Shown: piece by piece, positions 38,307 through 49,192 of the stretch
How the letters are laid out: each line of letters begins with the position of its first letter
How positions within the stretch are numbered: the stretch's first letter is position 1
Source of the DNA: UBA7374 sp049890275
GTDB taxonomy: Bacteria; Verrucomicrobiota; Verrucomicrobiia; Opitutales; Coraliomargaritaceae
Reading direction: 5' to 3'
Assembly: GCA_049890275.1 (NCBI GenBank)
Contig: JBMHBT010000013.1
Span: forward strand, 1-64,000
DNA length: 64,000 nt
Notes under the pieces: generated by a model
The model's database searches: none
Told to the model about the DNA's origin: nothing
What the model saw: only the letters and a program-made list of their open reading frames with translations
Translations under genes and position numbers: made by a program

Positions 38307-38897
38307 ATGAAAACCAAGCTTACCTCACTCACTGCATTATTCTTTTCCTACTCTTTGTTGAGTGCGGTTACCACAAATCCTTCTTCTTCCGTTTACTCCG
38401 TCACCGAAGGTGTTAATTTCATTATCGGAAACACGGGTGCTATTGATTTCACAATTTCATGGGAAGATTCCAACGGATTTTTCGGCGATCCCTCTGATCC
38501 TACACTAATCCTAACTGCAGGGCAGACTTATACTTTCCAACGCAGCACTTCAGCGCATCCTTTTATCATTACAGATGACACCCTACCTGTCTCTGGTACT
38601 GACGGTAGTTATGCGCGTACTGCCTACGATTCAACAACGCTGAATAATGCTCTACTGGGTGGGCCTTCCGATCTGGATACATTCGTAGCTGACCCCGGTC
38701 CGAATACATCTGATCTGATTTCTTGGACGCCAACGACTTCGGATATTGGAGATAATTTTTACTACACTTGCTATGTCACCGGTCATCCGGATATGACCGG
38801 ACGTATTTCCGTCGTACCCGAACCTGCAACGGTTAGTCTTTGGATCTCCGGCGCAGCATTGCTATTCGCTATCTATCTTCGCGGGCGCAAGCAGTAG
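38307..38897 (+). CDS. PEP-CTERM-anchored cupredoxin-like protein
   Basis: A 196-residue exported protein. Residues 1-20 are a signal peptide (MKTKLTSLTALFFSYSLLSA). The middle carries a plastocyanin-type pattern: AGQTYTFQRSTSAHPF with H84, then YYTCYVTGHPDMTG with C155, H160 and M163, i.e. His plus C-x4-H-x2-M, the four ligands of a type 1 blue copper site. The C-terminus (VVPEP at 169-173, a hydrophobic helix, then LRGRKQ) is a PEP-CTERM sorting signal. The frame is open from 38241, but the ATG at 38307 gives a proper signal peptide. An electron carrier or copper-binding role outside the inner membrane is inferred. Confidence 0.8.
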   Translation: MKTKLTSLTALFFSYSLLSAVTTNPSSSVYSVTEGVNFIIGNTGAIDFTISWEDSNGFFGDPSDPTLILTAGQTYTFQRSTSAHPFIITDDTLPVSGTDGSYARTAYDSTTLNNALLGGPSDLDTFVADPGPNTSDLISWTPTTSDIGDNFYYTCYVTGHPDMTGRISVVPEPATVSLWISGAALLFAIYLRGRKQ

Positions 38898-38918
38898 TTC
38901 GGTATCCTTGATTGCTTG

Positions 38919-40775
<1,857 letters not shown>

Positions 40776-40942
40776 AGTTCTTAATAATAAATTAGTAGAT
40801 CGCTTCAATGTGAATGTTAGTATGATGGAGACTATCAGTTTGTCTCAAGGCAACTAGATTCGATGATCCAGTGGGCAGAGGTAATCCGGAGAAGTTCGAG
40901 ACAAAGTGCGGAGGCGAGGATAGTGCGGTTTAAGGGATCCGG

Positions 40943-41077
40943 CTAAAGTAGGGGGAGATCGTAGGCAGTGGCCGCGCTATCCAGACGAACGGGAGGGCGC
41001 GAAGTTTTCTTCAATTCCTCTCTATAGAGTATATTTTGGTCTGTCGGAGGATATGTTTGATTCACTCTAAATTCCAC
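40943..41077 (-). other. Short open frame directly after and in frame with uvrA
   Basis: Beginning with GTG immediately after the uvrA TAG, 44 codons stay open in the uvrA frame (including NQTYPPTDQNILYREEL and ending AATAYDLPLL) before another TAG. A further 35 codons are open to a TGA at 40835-40837. It may be chance, a small peptide or an eroded extension of UvrA. No family is recognised. Confidence 0.2.
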
Positions 41078-44000
41078 CTAGGGCAGGAAGGTGGCAGTCG
41101 GGCTGTTTGCGGTCTGCTTCAGTCCGGCAAGGTCACCTTGGTAGAGGAGATGACCGCCGGATTCGCCGCCTTCAGGCCCAATCTCGACAATATGATCTGC
41201 TTCGGCGATACAATCGATATGATGCTCAATCAGGACGACGGTGTGCCCCTGGTCGACGAGGCGGTGGAGGAGGTGGTTGAGGCGTTCGACATCGCTGCTG
41301 TGCAGACCAATGGAAGGTTCTTCGAGGAGGTAGAGGTTGCCCGCACCGAGGTTGTATTGCCGCTCCTTGAGGGAAGGTAGGCCCTTAGCCAGTTCGCTTA
41401 CCAGCTTGAGGCGCTGAGCTTCTCCACCGGAGAGAGTCGGTGAGTATTGGCCTAGGGTGATATAGCCTAGACCGGTGTCGACCATCAGTTGCATGAGGGC
41501 AGACAGTCGTGTGTGGAAGCTGAAGAATTCAGCCGCTTCTTCGAAGCTCATAGCGAGGACATCAGCAATGTTTTTGCCGTTCCATTGGAGAGCGTCGAGT
41601 TCTTCTCCGTAGCGACGGCCGCTGCAATCCTCGCAGGTAACATGAGTGTCGGGCATGAAGTTCATCTCCAGTTTGATGCGCCCGGCACCCTTGCAGGTCT
41701 CGCAACGGCCTCCTTTGGTGTTGAAGGAGAAAGTGCTGGCACTGTAGCCCCGAAAGCGAGCCTCGGGGAGAGAGGCGTAGATTTCCCGGATGCGGTCAAA
41801 GGCGCCGATATAGGTCGCTGGTGTGGAGCGAGGGGTCTTACCGATCGGTGACTGGTCGACTTCAATAACCTTACGTACTGCGTTGGCGCCGTGGAGTGCC
41901 GTAAAGGTGGGTGCAAGGTGCTTATTTTCGGTTAGGTCTTTTGCATTTAGTTTGGGGGATTTTAAACGAACGGCCGCCTCGACTAAGGGGTGGAGAAGAT
42001 CACGGATGAGAGTGGATTTACCGGAGCCGGAGACACCGCAGATAAGATTGAGGCGCTGGAGAGGCAAGTGTAGGTCAAAGTTCTTGAGGTTGCGGAGTTG
42101 TGCGCCGCGAAGAACGATCCAGTGTTCGTGAGTGGTTTTGCGTCGCGCCTGCCAGGCTGGAGGAAGCGTTCGGTATTGGCCACGAAGCGGATGGTGCATT
42201 TCTTGTCGCAGGTATTGGCCGGTGAGGGACTTTTTATTTTTTCGTAGTTGTGCGAGTGTTCCGCTGGCGACGACGTGCCCGCCGTGGATGCCAGCACCCG
42301 GGCCAAGATCAACGATGCGGTCCGCCTGCCGCATGGTTTCGAGATTGTGTTCGACGACGACAAGCGTGTTGCCCCGGTCGCGGAGTTGGAGGAGGGAGTC
42401 GATGAGCTTGGCATTGTCGCGGGCATGGAGTCCAATAGAGGGCTCGTCGAGGACATAGAGGACGCCAGAAAGGTTGGTGCCGAGCTGTGCAGCGAGGCGG
42501 ATACGTTGGGCTTCGCCTCCGGAGAGGGTGGCTGTGGCGCGGTCGAGACCAAGATAGCCGAGCCCGACGGTGTCCATGAAGCGCATACGGGACTCAATTT
42601 CGGGTACGAGTTCTTCGAGGACGGGGCGGGAGCGGGTATTGGTTTTGAGTTTGGCGAGGGTTTGGAGAAGCTCTCCGGGTGTCTGGCAAAGCAGTTCAGG
42701 AAGGCTGATTGGCTCCATGTTTTTGAGGGGTAGCTTAACTGCACAACTGAGCGGGTTTAGACGCGCGCCCTGACAATCCGGACACAGGTCGCCGTCTTCA
42801 AATTCGTCGAGGTGATCCATCGTGCTTTCTTCCTCGGTGTTCATCCATTCGAAGAGTTGTCCGTAGCCACGACAGGTTGCGCACCAACCGCGGGGACTGT
42901 TCCAGGAGAAGTGCTTTGGGTCGAGTTCGGGGTACGCTTGTCCAGTGGCGGGGTCGGTGCGGGTGGTAGAAAGGCGGGCGATGATTTTATCAGGTAGGGC
43001 GAGGAGAAAGGCCGAGCCTTTACCGAGTTTGAGGGCTGTTTGGAGGTGGGTGCGGAGTTGTTTGGGCGGTGTTTTTCCGGAGATGTTGCTGACGACAAGG
43101 TCAATATCGTGTTCCCGGTAGCGATCGAGGCGATGGAAGCTCTCAATCGCTACGAGTTGACCATCGATACGGAGAGCATCATAGCCGCGTTCTCGAGCCC
43201 AGTCTGCCAGCGGTTGGTGGTGTCCTTTGCGCCCTCGGATGATCGGAGCACAGAGTTTCACAGTGCGGCTGGGTTTTTCCGCCAGAAGGGCGCGCAGTCG
43301 TTTGAAAACAGCGGTCTCGCTCTGGCTGATGAGTGGATCACCGGTGATGGGAGAGTGAGGTATTCCGATTCGAGCGTAGAGGAGGCGGAGGTACTGGGCG
43401 ACTTCAGTGATCGTAGCCACGGTGGATTTGCGGGTGCCTTTAGTCATGCGTTGCTCGATTGCGACAGTAGGGGCGATGCCTTGCAGTTCGTCGACTTCGG
43501 CGCGGGGCATTTGTTCGACAAATTGCCGGGCATAGGCAGACATCGACTCCATAAAGCGTCGTTGGCCTTCGGCAAAGAGGATATCGAAGGCGAGGGAGGA
43601 CTTCCCGGATCCCGAAACTCCGGTGAGTACGGTCAGGGCGTTTCGCTGGATCGAGAGATCAATGTTTTGCAGGTTGTGCTCGCGCGCGCCGCAGATACTT
43701 AGTGCGTTAATTGTTTTGTTGGACTTATAGGGCGCAGGTGCTTCAGCAACGGTGATCGAGAGATCTTCTGCAAAAGCTTCGCTTAGGTAGGGTGCTGTCT
43801 GGCTGTTTCCTTGGGCAATGGTTTCGGGGGTACCTTGAGCGACAATTTGCCCCCCGTCAGAACCGGCTTCGGGGCCGACCTCGATGATCCAGTCGCATAC
43901 CCGAAGCACATCGAGATTGTGTTCGATAACGATGAGTGAGTGCCCGGCATCGACGAGAGATTGGAATACGCGAATCAGACGTTTGACATCGGAGCGGTGG

Positions 44001-46531
44001 AGTCCGGTGGTGGGTTCATCAATGAGGATGAGGGCGTGAGCGGAATGATCGGTCACTTTGCCTAGATAGCGGATGAGCTTGAGGCGTTGGGACTCTCCGC
44101 CTGAAAGGGTGTTGAGTGGTTGGCCAAGCTTTAGGTAGCCGAGACCCACGTCAGAGAGAGGTTGAAGACAGCGGACAATTTCTTTCCGGTCGGAGAAGAA
44201 GAGGAGGGCTTCATCAATATCAAGATCGAGTATGTCAGCGACGGTTCGCCCGTTGTATTCGACTTGCAGGACCTCCTCTTTGAAGCGTCGACCTTCGCAG
44301 GTTTGGCAGGGAACATAGACATCGGAGACGAACTGCATTTCAATGCGCTCATGGCCGAGGCCGGAGCAGTCTGGGCAGCGTCCGTTACCTCCATTGAAGG
44401 AGAAGTGCCCGGCTTCGAGTCCTGCGGCACGGGCATTTTCTAGCCGGGCAAATTGTTTACGGATAGAATCCCAAGCGCCGGAGAACAGGGCTGGGTTAGA
44501 GCGGGGAGTTTTGCCGGCGGGACTTTGGTCGATACGGACGATTTCGGAGAGGGGAAGTTCGGACTCAATGTCGCGGATTTCAGCTGGGTCATCGGCGGGC
44601 TGTCCTTTTTGGGCGAGTAGATTTTGATAGAGGACTTGGTCGAGAAGGGTGCTTTTTCCCGATCCGGATACTCCGCTGAGGCAGACGAATCGCTGTTGTG
44701 GGATGTGCAGATCGAGGTCGTGAATATTGTGTTTGGAGGCTCCGTAGATAGAGAGGCGGGGGGCATCTTGTGTCGGGCGGCGCTTGACCGGAGGTTCGAT
44801 TTGCTCGCGCCCAGAGAGGAAGCGCCCGGTTAGGGTGTCGGCTTTGAGTAGTTTGCGTGCAGTACCGGAGAAACAGAGTTGGCCGCCCTGTGCGCCCGGT
44901 TTAGGGCCGATCTCGACGAGGTGGTCCGCCGCTCGCATAACGGATTCGTCATGTTCGACGACAACAACGGTATTTCCTTGATCGGCGAGACGGCGAAGAA
45001 TGCGAATGAGGCGGTCGAGATCTCGTGGATGGAGACCGACCGAGGGTTCGTCGAGAACGAAGAGTGTATCGACCAGGGAGGAACCGAGGCATGAAGTGAG
45101 GTTGACCCGCATGGTTTCACCTCCGCTGAGGGTGCGGGAACTACGATCGATTGTTAGGTAGCCAAGTCCGACTTGGTCGAGGAAATCGAGTCGGTTGCGA
45201 ATGCCGATGAGGGCGGAGTTATCGTCAGAAGGAAGGAGTTCGAGTAGTTGGGAGACGCTTTTTCGGTAAAGATCGGGGAGGCTGTTGCCTTTCCACTTCC
45301 AGTGGCGGGCTTCCGGTTGAAGGCGGTCTCCTTGGCAGTCGGGACATTTTGTATAGTTGCGGAATTTCGAGAGAAAGACGCGAACATGCATCTTGTAGAC
45401 TTTGGACTCGAGCCATTTGAAGAAGCGGTTCACTCCATACCATTGATGATTGCCTTCTTCATAGTCGGTTTCGCCTTCGAGGATGAAGTGGGTTTCTTCA
45501 GGTGTTAGTTCCGACCAGGGTACATGGGTGCGGATCTTGTGCTTGCGGGCGGCGCGGCGGAGTTCGCGGAGGCACTCGCTGTAGACTTGACCTTGAAAGG
45601 CGCGGATGGCGCCTTGTTCGATGGAGAGGGAGTGGTCGGGAATAACAAGGCGGGGGTCGATTTCAATGATACGACCAAAACCGCGGCATTGGGGGCAGGC
45701 ACCGATAGGTGAATTGTAGGAGAAAAGGGCTGGAGTGGCTTGGCGGTAGGATTTGCCATCGACGGTCGAGCGCAGTCCGTGCGTGAAGGCACAGAGGTCC
45801 TTGCCTTTGGCGTCGAGAATTTCGACCCGGCCCTTGCCGAGGGTAAAAGCGTTTTCGAGTGCCTCGATAGTGCGGGAACGGTTTTCTGAACGCAGAGTGA
45901 TGCGATCCTGCAGGACGAGGAGTGTCGCGTTTTCGCGGAGGCTTCCGGTTTCGATTTCCTCTAGGCGAAGAACGTGGTTGTCGAGTGCCACTCGGGCGAA
46001 GCCTTGGGAACGAAGGGAGTCGAGGATTTCAATCCAGTGGATCTTGGCCGGTTTGAGGATGGGGAAGGCGATCAGACAGGTGCGATTCGGGTAGTTTTCG
46101 AGGAGTTGATTCCAGACGCTTCGTGGAGAGTCGTCGGTGATGGGTGCTCCATTTGCCGGGTCGTGGAGTGTCGCATGGTTGGCAAACCAGACTTTGAAGT
46201 AATCGCAGAGTTCAGTGAGTGTTCCAACGGTAGATCGGGAGGTGCGAACGGTGTTCGACTGCTGGATGGCAATGGAGGGGCGGATATTCTCAATGCGGTC
46301 GACCTTCGGGCGGTCCAGTAATTCAAGGAATTGTCGGGTGTAGGGTGAAAAGGTTTCAACGTAGCGGCGTTGGCCTTCTGCATGGAGGGTCTCAAAGACA
46401 AGGGAGGATTTACCGGCGCCGCTGGGACCGGTGACTACGATGAGGCGACCGAGTGGGAGATCGAGGTCGAAGTCCTTGAGGTTGTTTTGCCGGACGCCAC
46501 GGAGGCGGATGAAGTCAGATTTTTTTGACAT
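41078..46531 (-). CDS. uvrA: Double-length excinuclease ABC subunit A
   Basis: A 1817-residue UvrA, about twice the usual 940, built as two complete UvrA units (about 1-935 and 938-1817). Four ATP-binding cassettes are visible. The Walker A motifs are GPSGAGKSS at 35-43, then GVSGSGKS near 622, 972 and 1502, and there are four LSGGE signatures. Each unit keeps its zinc modules, such as CPQCRGFGR and CPDCQGDRL in the first and CATCRGYG and CETCKGAG in the second. It recognises DNA damage in nucleotide excision repair. Chlamydial UvrA has the same doubled size. A candidate SOS box lies 11 nt before the ATG. Confidence 0.95.
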   Translation of the reverse strand: MSKKSDFIRLRGVRQNNLKDFDLDLPLGRLIVVTGPSGAGKSSLVFETLHAEGQRRYVETFSPYTRQFLELLDRPKVDRIENIRPSIAIQQSNTVRTSRSTVGTLTELCDYFKVWFANHATLHDPANGAPITDDSPRSVWNQLLENYPNRTCLIAFPILKPAKIHWIEILDSLRSQGFARVALDNHVLRLEEIETGSLRENATLLVLQDRITLRSENRSRTIEALENAFTLGKGRVEILDAKGKDLCAFTHGLRSTVDGKSYRQATPALFSYNSPIGACPQCRGFGRIIEIDPRLVIPDHSLSIEQGAIRAFQGQVYSECLRELRRAARKHKIRTHVPWSELTPEETHFILEGETDYEEGNHQWYGVNRFFKWLESKVYKMHVRVFLSKFRNYTKCPDCQGDRLQPEARHWKWKGNSLPDLYRKSVSQLLELLPSDDNSALIGIRNRLDFLDQVGLGYLTIDRSSRTLSGGETMRVNLTSCLGSSLVDTLFVLDEPSVGLHPRDLDRLIRILRRLADQGNTVVVVEHDESVMRAADHLVEIGPKPGAQGGQLCFSGTARKLLKADTLTGRFLSGREQIEPPVKRRPTQDAPRLSIYGASKHNIHDLDLHIPQQRFVCLSGVSGSGKSTLLDQVLYQNLLAQKGQPADDPAEIRDIESELPLSEIVRIDQSPAGKTPRSNPALFSGAWDSIRKQFARLENARAAGLEAGHFSFNGGNGRCPDCSGLGHERIEMQFVSDVYVPCQTCEGRRFKEEVLQVEYNGRTVADILDLDIDEALLFFSDRKEIVRCLQPLSDVGLGYLKLGQPLNTLSGGESQRLKLIRYLGKVTDHSAHALILIDEPTTGLHRSDVKRLIRVFQSLVDAGHSLIVIEHNLDVLRVCDWIIEVGPEAGSDGGQIVAQGTPETIAQGNSQTAPYLSEAFAEDLSITVAEAPAPYKSNKTINALSICGAREHNLQNIDLSIQRNALTVLTGVSGSGKSSLAFDILFAEGQRRFMESMSAYARQFVEQMPRAEVDELQGIAPTVAIEQRMTKGTRKSTVATITEVAQYLRLLYARIGIPHSPITGDPLISQSETAVFKRLRALLAEKPSRTVKLCAPIIRGRKGHHQPLADWARERGYDALRIDGQLVAIESFHRLDRYREHDIDLVVSNISGKTPPKQLRTHLQTALKLGKGSAFLLALPDKIIARLSTTRTDPATGQAYPELDPKHFSWNSPRGWCATCRGYGQLFEWMNTEEESTMDHLDEFEDGDLCPDCQGARLNPLSCAVKLPLKNMEPISLPELLCQTPGELLQTLAKLKTNTRSRPVLEELVPEIESRMRFMDTVGLGYLGLDRATATLSGGEAQRIRLAAQLGTNLSGVLYVLDEPSIGLHARDNAKLIDSLLQLRDRGNTLVVVEHNLETMRQADRIVDLGPGAGIHGGHVVASGTLAQLRKNKKSLTGQYLRQEMHHPLRGQYRTLPPAWQARRKTTHEHWIVLRGAQLRNLKNFDLHLPLQRLNLICGVSGSGKSTLIRDLLHPLVEAAVRLKSPKLNAKDLTENKHLAPTFTALHGANAVRKVIEVDQSPIGKTPRSTPATYIGAFDRIREIYASLPEARFRGYSASTFSFNTKGGRCETCKGAGRIKLEMNFMPDTHVTCEDCSGRRYGEELDALQWNGKNIADVLAMSFEEAAEFFSFHTRLSALMQLMVDTGLGYITLGQYSPTLSGGEAQRLKLVSELAKGLPSLKERQYNLGAGNLYLLEEPSIGLHSSDVERLNHLLHRLVDQGHTVVLIEHHIDCIAEADHIVEIGPEGGESGGHLLYQGDLAGLKQTANSPTATFLP

Positions 46532-46542
46532 GAATGCTTGAA

Positions 46543-46554
46543 GAACGAACGTTC
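46543..46554 (-). promoter_or_regulatory. Candidate LexA/SOS box (GAAC-N4-GTTC) upstream of uvrA
   Basis: The 12 bases gaacgaacgttc fit GAAC-N4-GTTC, including the RNRY spacer of the Bacillus-type consensus. The site is 11 nt before the uvrA start, and uvrA is SOS-controlled in many bacteria. The LexA motif of this lineage may differ, so the call rests on sequence match and position only. Confidence 0.4.
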
Positions 46555-46571
46555 TATCGAGCAGGCACTTA

Positions 46572-46595
46572 CCTAAAAATTACTTGATTTTTAGG
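46572..46595 (-). other. AT-rich inverted repeat at the recD2 stop / uvrA leader
   Basis: The arms cctaaaaat and attttttagg-type (46572-46580 with 46587-46595) form a 9-bp hairpin spanning the recD2 stop codon (46591-46593), on the uvrA promoter side. It could act as a weak terminator for recD2 or as a regulatory site. Confidence 0.4.
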
Positions 46596-48924
46596 AGGGA
46601 CTTAGCGGGTTGGATTCCTTTGCGGTTGCTATGGCTTTGTGGAGGCGACTTCGGAGGTGTGTGCGGCGTACTTCAGTTTTGTTGTTACGAATGGCCATGG
46701 AGTAAGCCTCGGTCGAACCGATGAGGAAAACCTTGCGCCGAGCGCGGGTAATGCCGGTGTAGACAAGGTTACGCTGGAGCATCATGAAGTGTTGCTTGAG
46801 GAGGGGTATGAGGACGACGGGGTATTCGCTGCCTTGGCTTTTGTGGATGCTAATAGCATAAGCGTGACGGACTTCGGAGAGTTCTGATTTTGTATACTCT
46901 ACATTTTCTCCGTCAAAATCGATTGAGATGGAGGATGCGTCAGGGGCGATGCCAACAATAATCCCAGTGTCTCCATTGAAGATATTTTTATCATAGTTAT
47001 TACGGGTCTGTATAACTTTATCACCGATACGAAAGATGGCTGCTCCCAGGTTGAGTTCGGCGGGCAGGGGTTTGCGTGTCTTTTCTCGAAAGTGTACCTG
47101 ACGTACCGCTTGCGTGCCGGCTTTGGCTGCCAGTCGTTCTTGCGCTTTCGCGCGGTTATTGAGGGCTTCCTGTAGTGATGCATTGAGTGCCGAGATTCCG
47201 GCGGTTCCGCGGTGCATAGGGCAGAGCACTTGAATGTCTCGAATCGGGTCTATGCCATACGTTTTTGGTAAAAATTCAGCGGAGAGATAGCGAATGGCAT
47301 CGGCTGTTTGCTCCGCATCAGCCGCTTCAATAAAGGTACAATCCTGTTCCGGGTCGAGTCGTCGAAGGCTGTCAATACAGTAGGGCGGTACGGCTTCGCC
47401 CTTGAGGATACCGTGTGCGGTCGTGACGATACCGCTGGTCTCTCCTTGGCGGAATATAGTATCCAGACAAGAGACTCGAGCGGGCGGCGCGGTCATGAGG
47501 TCACTGAGGATGTTGCCCGGGCCAACAGAGGGGAGCTGGTCAGAATCACCAACCAGTAGGAGGCAGGCCGTTGCAGGGATGGCTTCGGCCAGACTGTTGG
47601 CCAGTCGTGTATCGAGCATACTGGCTTCGTCGACAATAATTACATCGCAGGGCAGGGGATTATCCGCGTCGTGGATAAATGTACGGGTGGCTCCATCGTA
47701 CTTGAGTAAACGATGGAGTGTGCTGGCCGGTGCTCCGGCTGCTTCTGAGAGGCGCTGGGCGGCGCGACCGGTGGGGGAGGCAAGGAGAATACGTGCTCTC
47801 TTTGCTTTCAGGATGTCAACTAGTGAGCGCAGGATAGTGGTCTTTCCAGTTCCCGGGCCGCCGGTAATAATGGAGACTTTCGCTGAGAGGGTTCGCTTGA
47901 GGGCATCGGCCTGTTTTGGAGCAAATGTAAATCCGGCCCTCTGCTGGGCCCACTCGATGGCCGATTCAGTCTTAATAGAAGGGAGAGTGGAAGGAGTTTG
48001 GTGGATCGTAATGAGCCGCTGGGCGATTCTCTTTTCAGCTCCTGCCATTGGGGGACGTTGGCAGGCTGGACCGAGGGAGGACTGGTCGGTCTCGATTGCC
48101 TCCAGAGAGTAGAGGCGCTTTTCTTTGATCAGTCGTCGGATACGTTCTTCGATCAGGTGAGGCTGGAGTCCGAGTAGTTCGGTACTGGTTTCGACCAGAA
48201 TGGTTTGGAGGCCAATGGTGTGGCCGTCTTCTTCCAGCTTGCGCAGGGTGTGCAGGATGCCCGCATCGATTCGTTCTTTTGAGTTGGTTGGGAAGCCGAG
48301 GTTCAGCGCTAGTTTATCAGCCGTTTTAAAACCGATATTTTCAATGTCTTCAGCGAGCCGGTACGGGGCGTCTTGTAGGACACGTTTAGCCCCGTTGCCA
48401 TATTTTTTGACTAGACGTACACACTGTGCGGGGGTGACTCCGTAGGTTTGTAGAAAAATAATAATATCGCGTACCGCGACTTGTTGATCCCAAGCAGATT
48501 TGATGGCTTTAGCGCGGGTTTTTCCGATCCCCGGGATTTCATGGAGTCGACCGGAGTCACTACTAATGATTGCAAGCGTATCTGCACCGAAGTAATCGAC
48601 GATTTTGCTCGCGTAGGATTTTCCAATACCGGGAACCATGCCGCTACCGAGGTATTTTCGGATACCGTGTACGGAAGCAGGTAAGCGAGAGGTAAAGTTA
48701 CTTATTTTGAATTGATCGCCATGTGTTGGGTGGCGTGTCCATTGGCCTGTAAGTTGAAGTGTTTCTCCACATTGTACCCCCGGAAGATTACCCAGGATCG
48801 TTGTTGGTTGGCTGTTTTTCTCAACGCTGAGTTCGGCAACACAGTAAGCGTTTTCTTCATTGCTAAAGATGATTCTTTCAAGGACTCCGGTTAGGGATTC
48901 TTGGTTATTCGCTTCTGTATGCAT
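46591..48924 (-). CDS. recD2: RecD2-type DNA helicase
   Basis: A 777-residue superfamily 1 helicase of the RecD2 (YrrC) type, 5'-3' and independent of RecBC. The N-terminal third contains helix-hairpin-helix elements (GIGKSYASKIVDYFG, EIPGIGKTRAKAIKSAWDQQ). Motif I is GGPGTGKTT near 356, motif II DEASML and motif III GDSDQLPSVGPGNILSD. The C-terminal HAYAISIHKSQGSEYPVVLI is the UvrD_C-like motif V/VI region. It lies just upstream of uvrA on the same strand, grouping two repair genes. Confidence 0.94.
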   Translation of the reverse strand: MHTEANNQESLTGVLERIIFSNEENAYCVAELSVEKNSQPTTILGNLPGVQCGETLQLTGQWTRHPTHGDQFKISNFTSRLPASVHGIRKYLGSGMVPGIGKSYASKIVDYFGADTLAIISSDSGRLHEIPGIGKTRAKAIKSAWDQQVAVRDIIIFLQTYGVTPAQCVRLVKKYGNGAKRVLQDAPYRLAEDIENIGFKTADKLALNLGFPTNSKERIDAGILHTLRKLEEDGHTIGLQTILVETSTELLGLQPHLIEERIRRLIKEKRLYSLEAIETDQSSLGPACQRPPMAGAEKRIAQRLITIHQTPSTLPSIKTESAIEWAQQRAGFTFAPKQADALKRTLSAKVSIITGGPGTGKTTILRSLVDILKAKRARILLASPTGRAAQRLSEAAGAPASTLHRLLKYDGATRTFIHDADNPLPCDVIIVDEASMLDTRLANSLAEAIPATACLLLVGDSDQLPSVGPGNILSDLMTAPPARVSCLDTIFRQGETSGIVTTAHGILKGEAVPPYCIDSLRRLDPEQDCTFIEAADAEQTADAIRYLSAEFLPKTYGIDPIRDIQVLCPMHRGTAGISALNASLQEALNNRAKAQERLAAKAGTQAVRQVHFREKTRKPLPAELNLGAAIFRIGDKVIQTRNNYDKNIFNGDTGIIVGIAPDASSISIDFDGENVEYTKSELSEVRHAYAISIHKSQGSEYPVVLIPLLKQHFMMLQRNLVYTGITRARRKVFLIGSTEAYSMAIRNNKTEVRRTHLRSRLHKAIATAKESNPLSPS

Positions 48925-49192
48925 CTTATCTAATAATGGCTAATGCGAGAGCGATGGAGGTCAACACAGGTGTTTGAGAGGGCTGAAAACATCTGTTTCT
49001 TAATTGCTGACATGGATTGATAAGTACCGTAACTTCATAGGCAATTAAGAGAACCAATTGTTTCGTCTGCTTATCCAGTTTTTTGATGGTATTGTATTTC
49101 ACAGATCGTTTTTACCATTTTAGGCGGTTTTTTTCCTCTTCTTTCAAGCGGTTCACTTTTGCTTGTGTCATTTATCAACGGAGGTGGTTCGT

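Noticed and set aside
41489..46321. Many plus-strand open frames opposite uvrA
   Set aside because: Glycine- and glutamate-rich antisense frames caused by uvrA codon usage.
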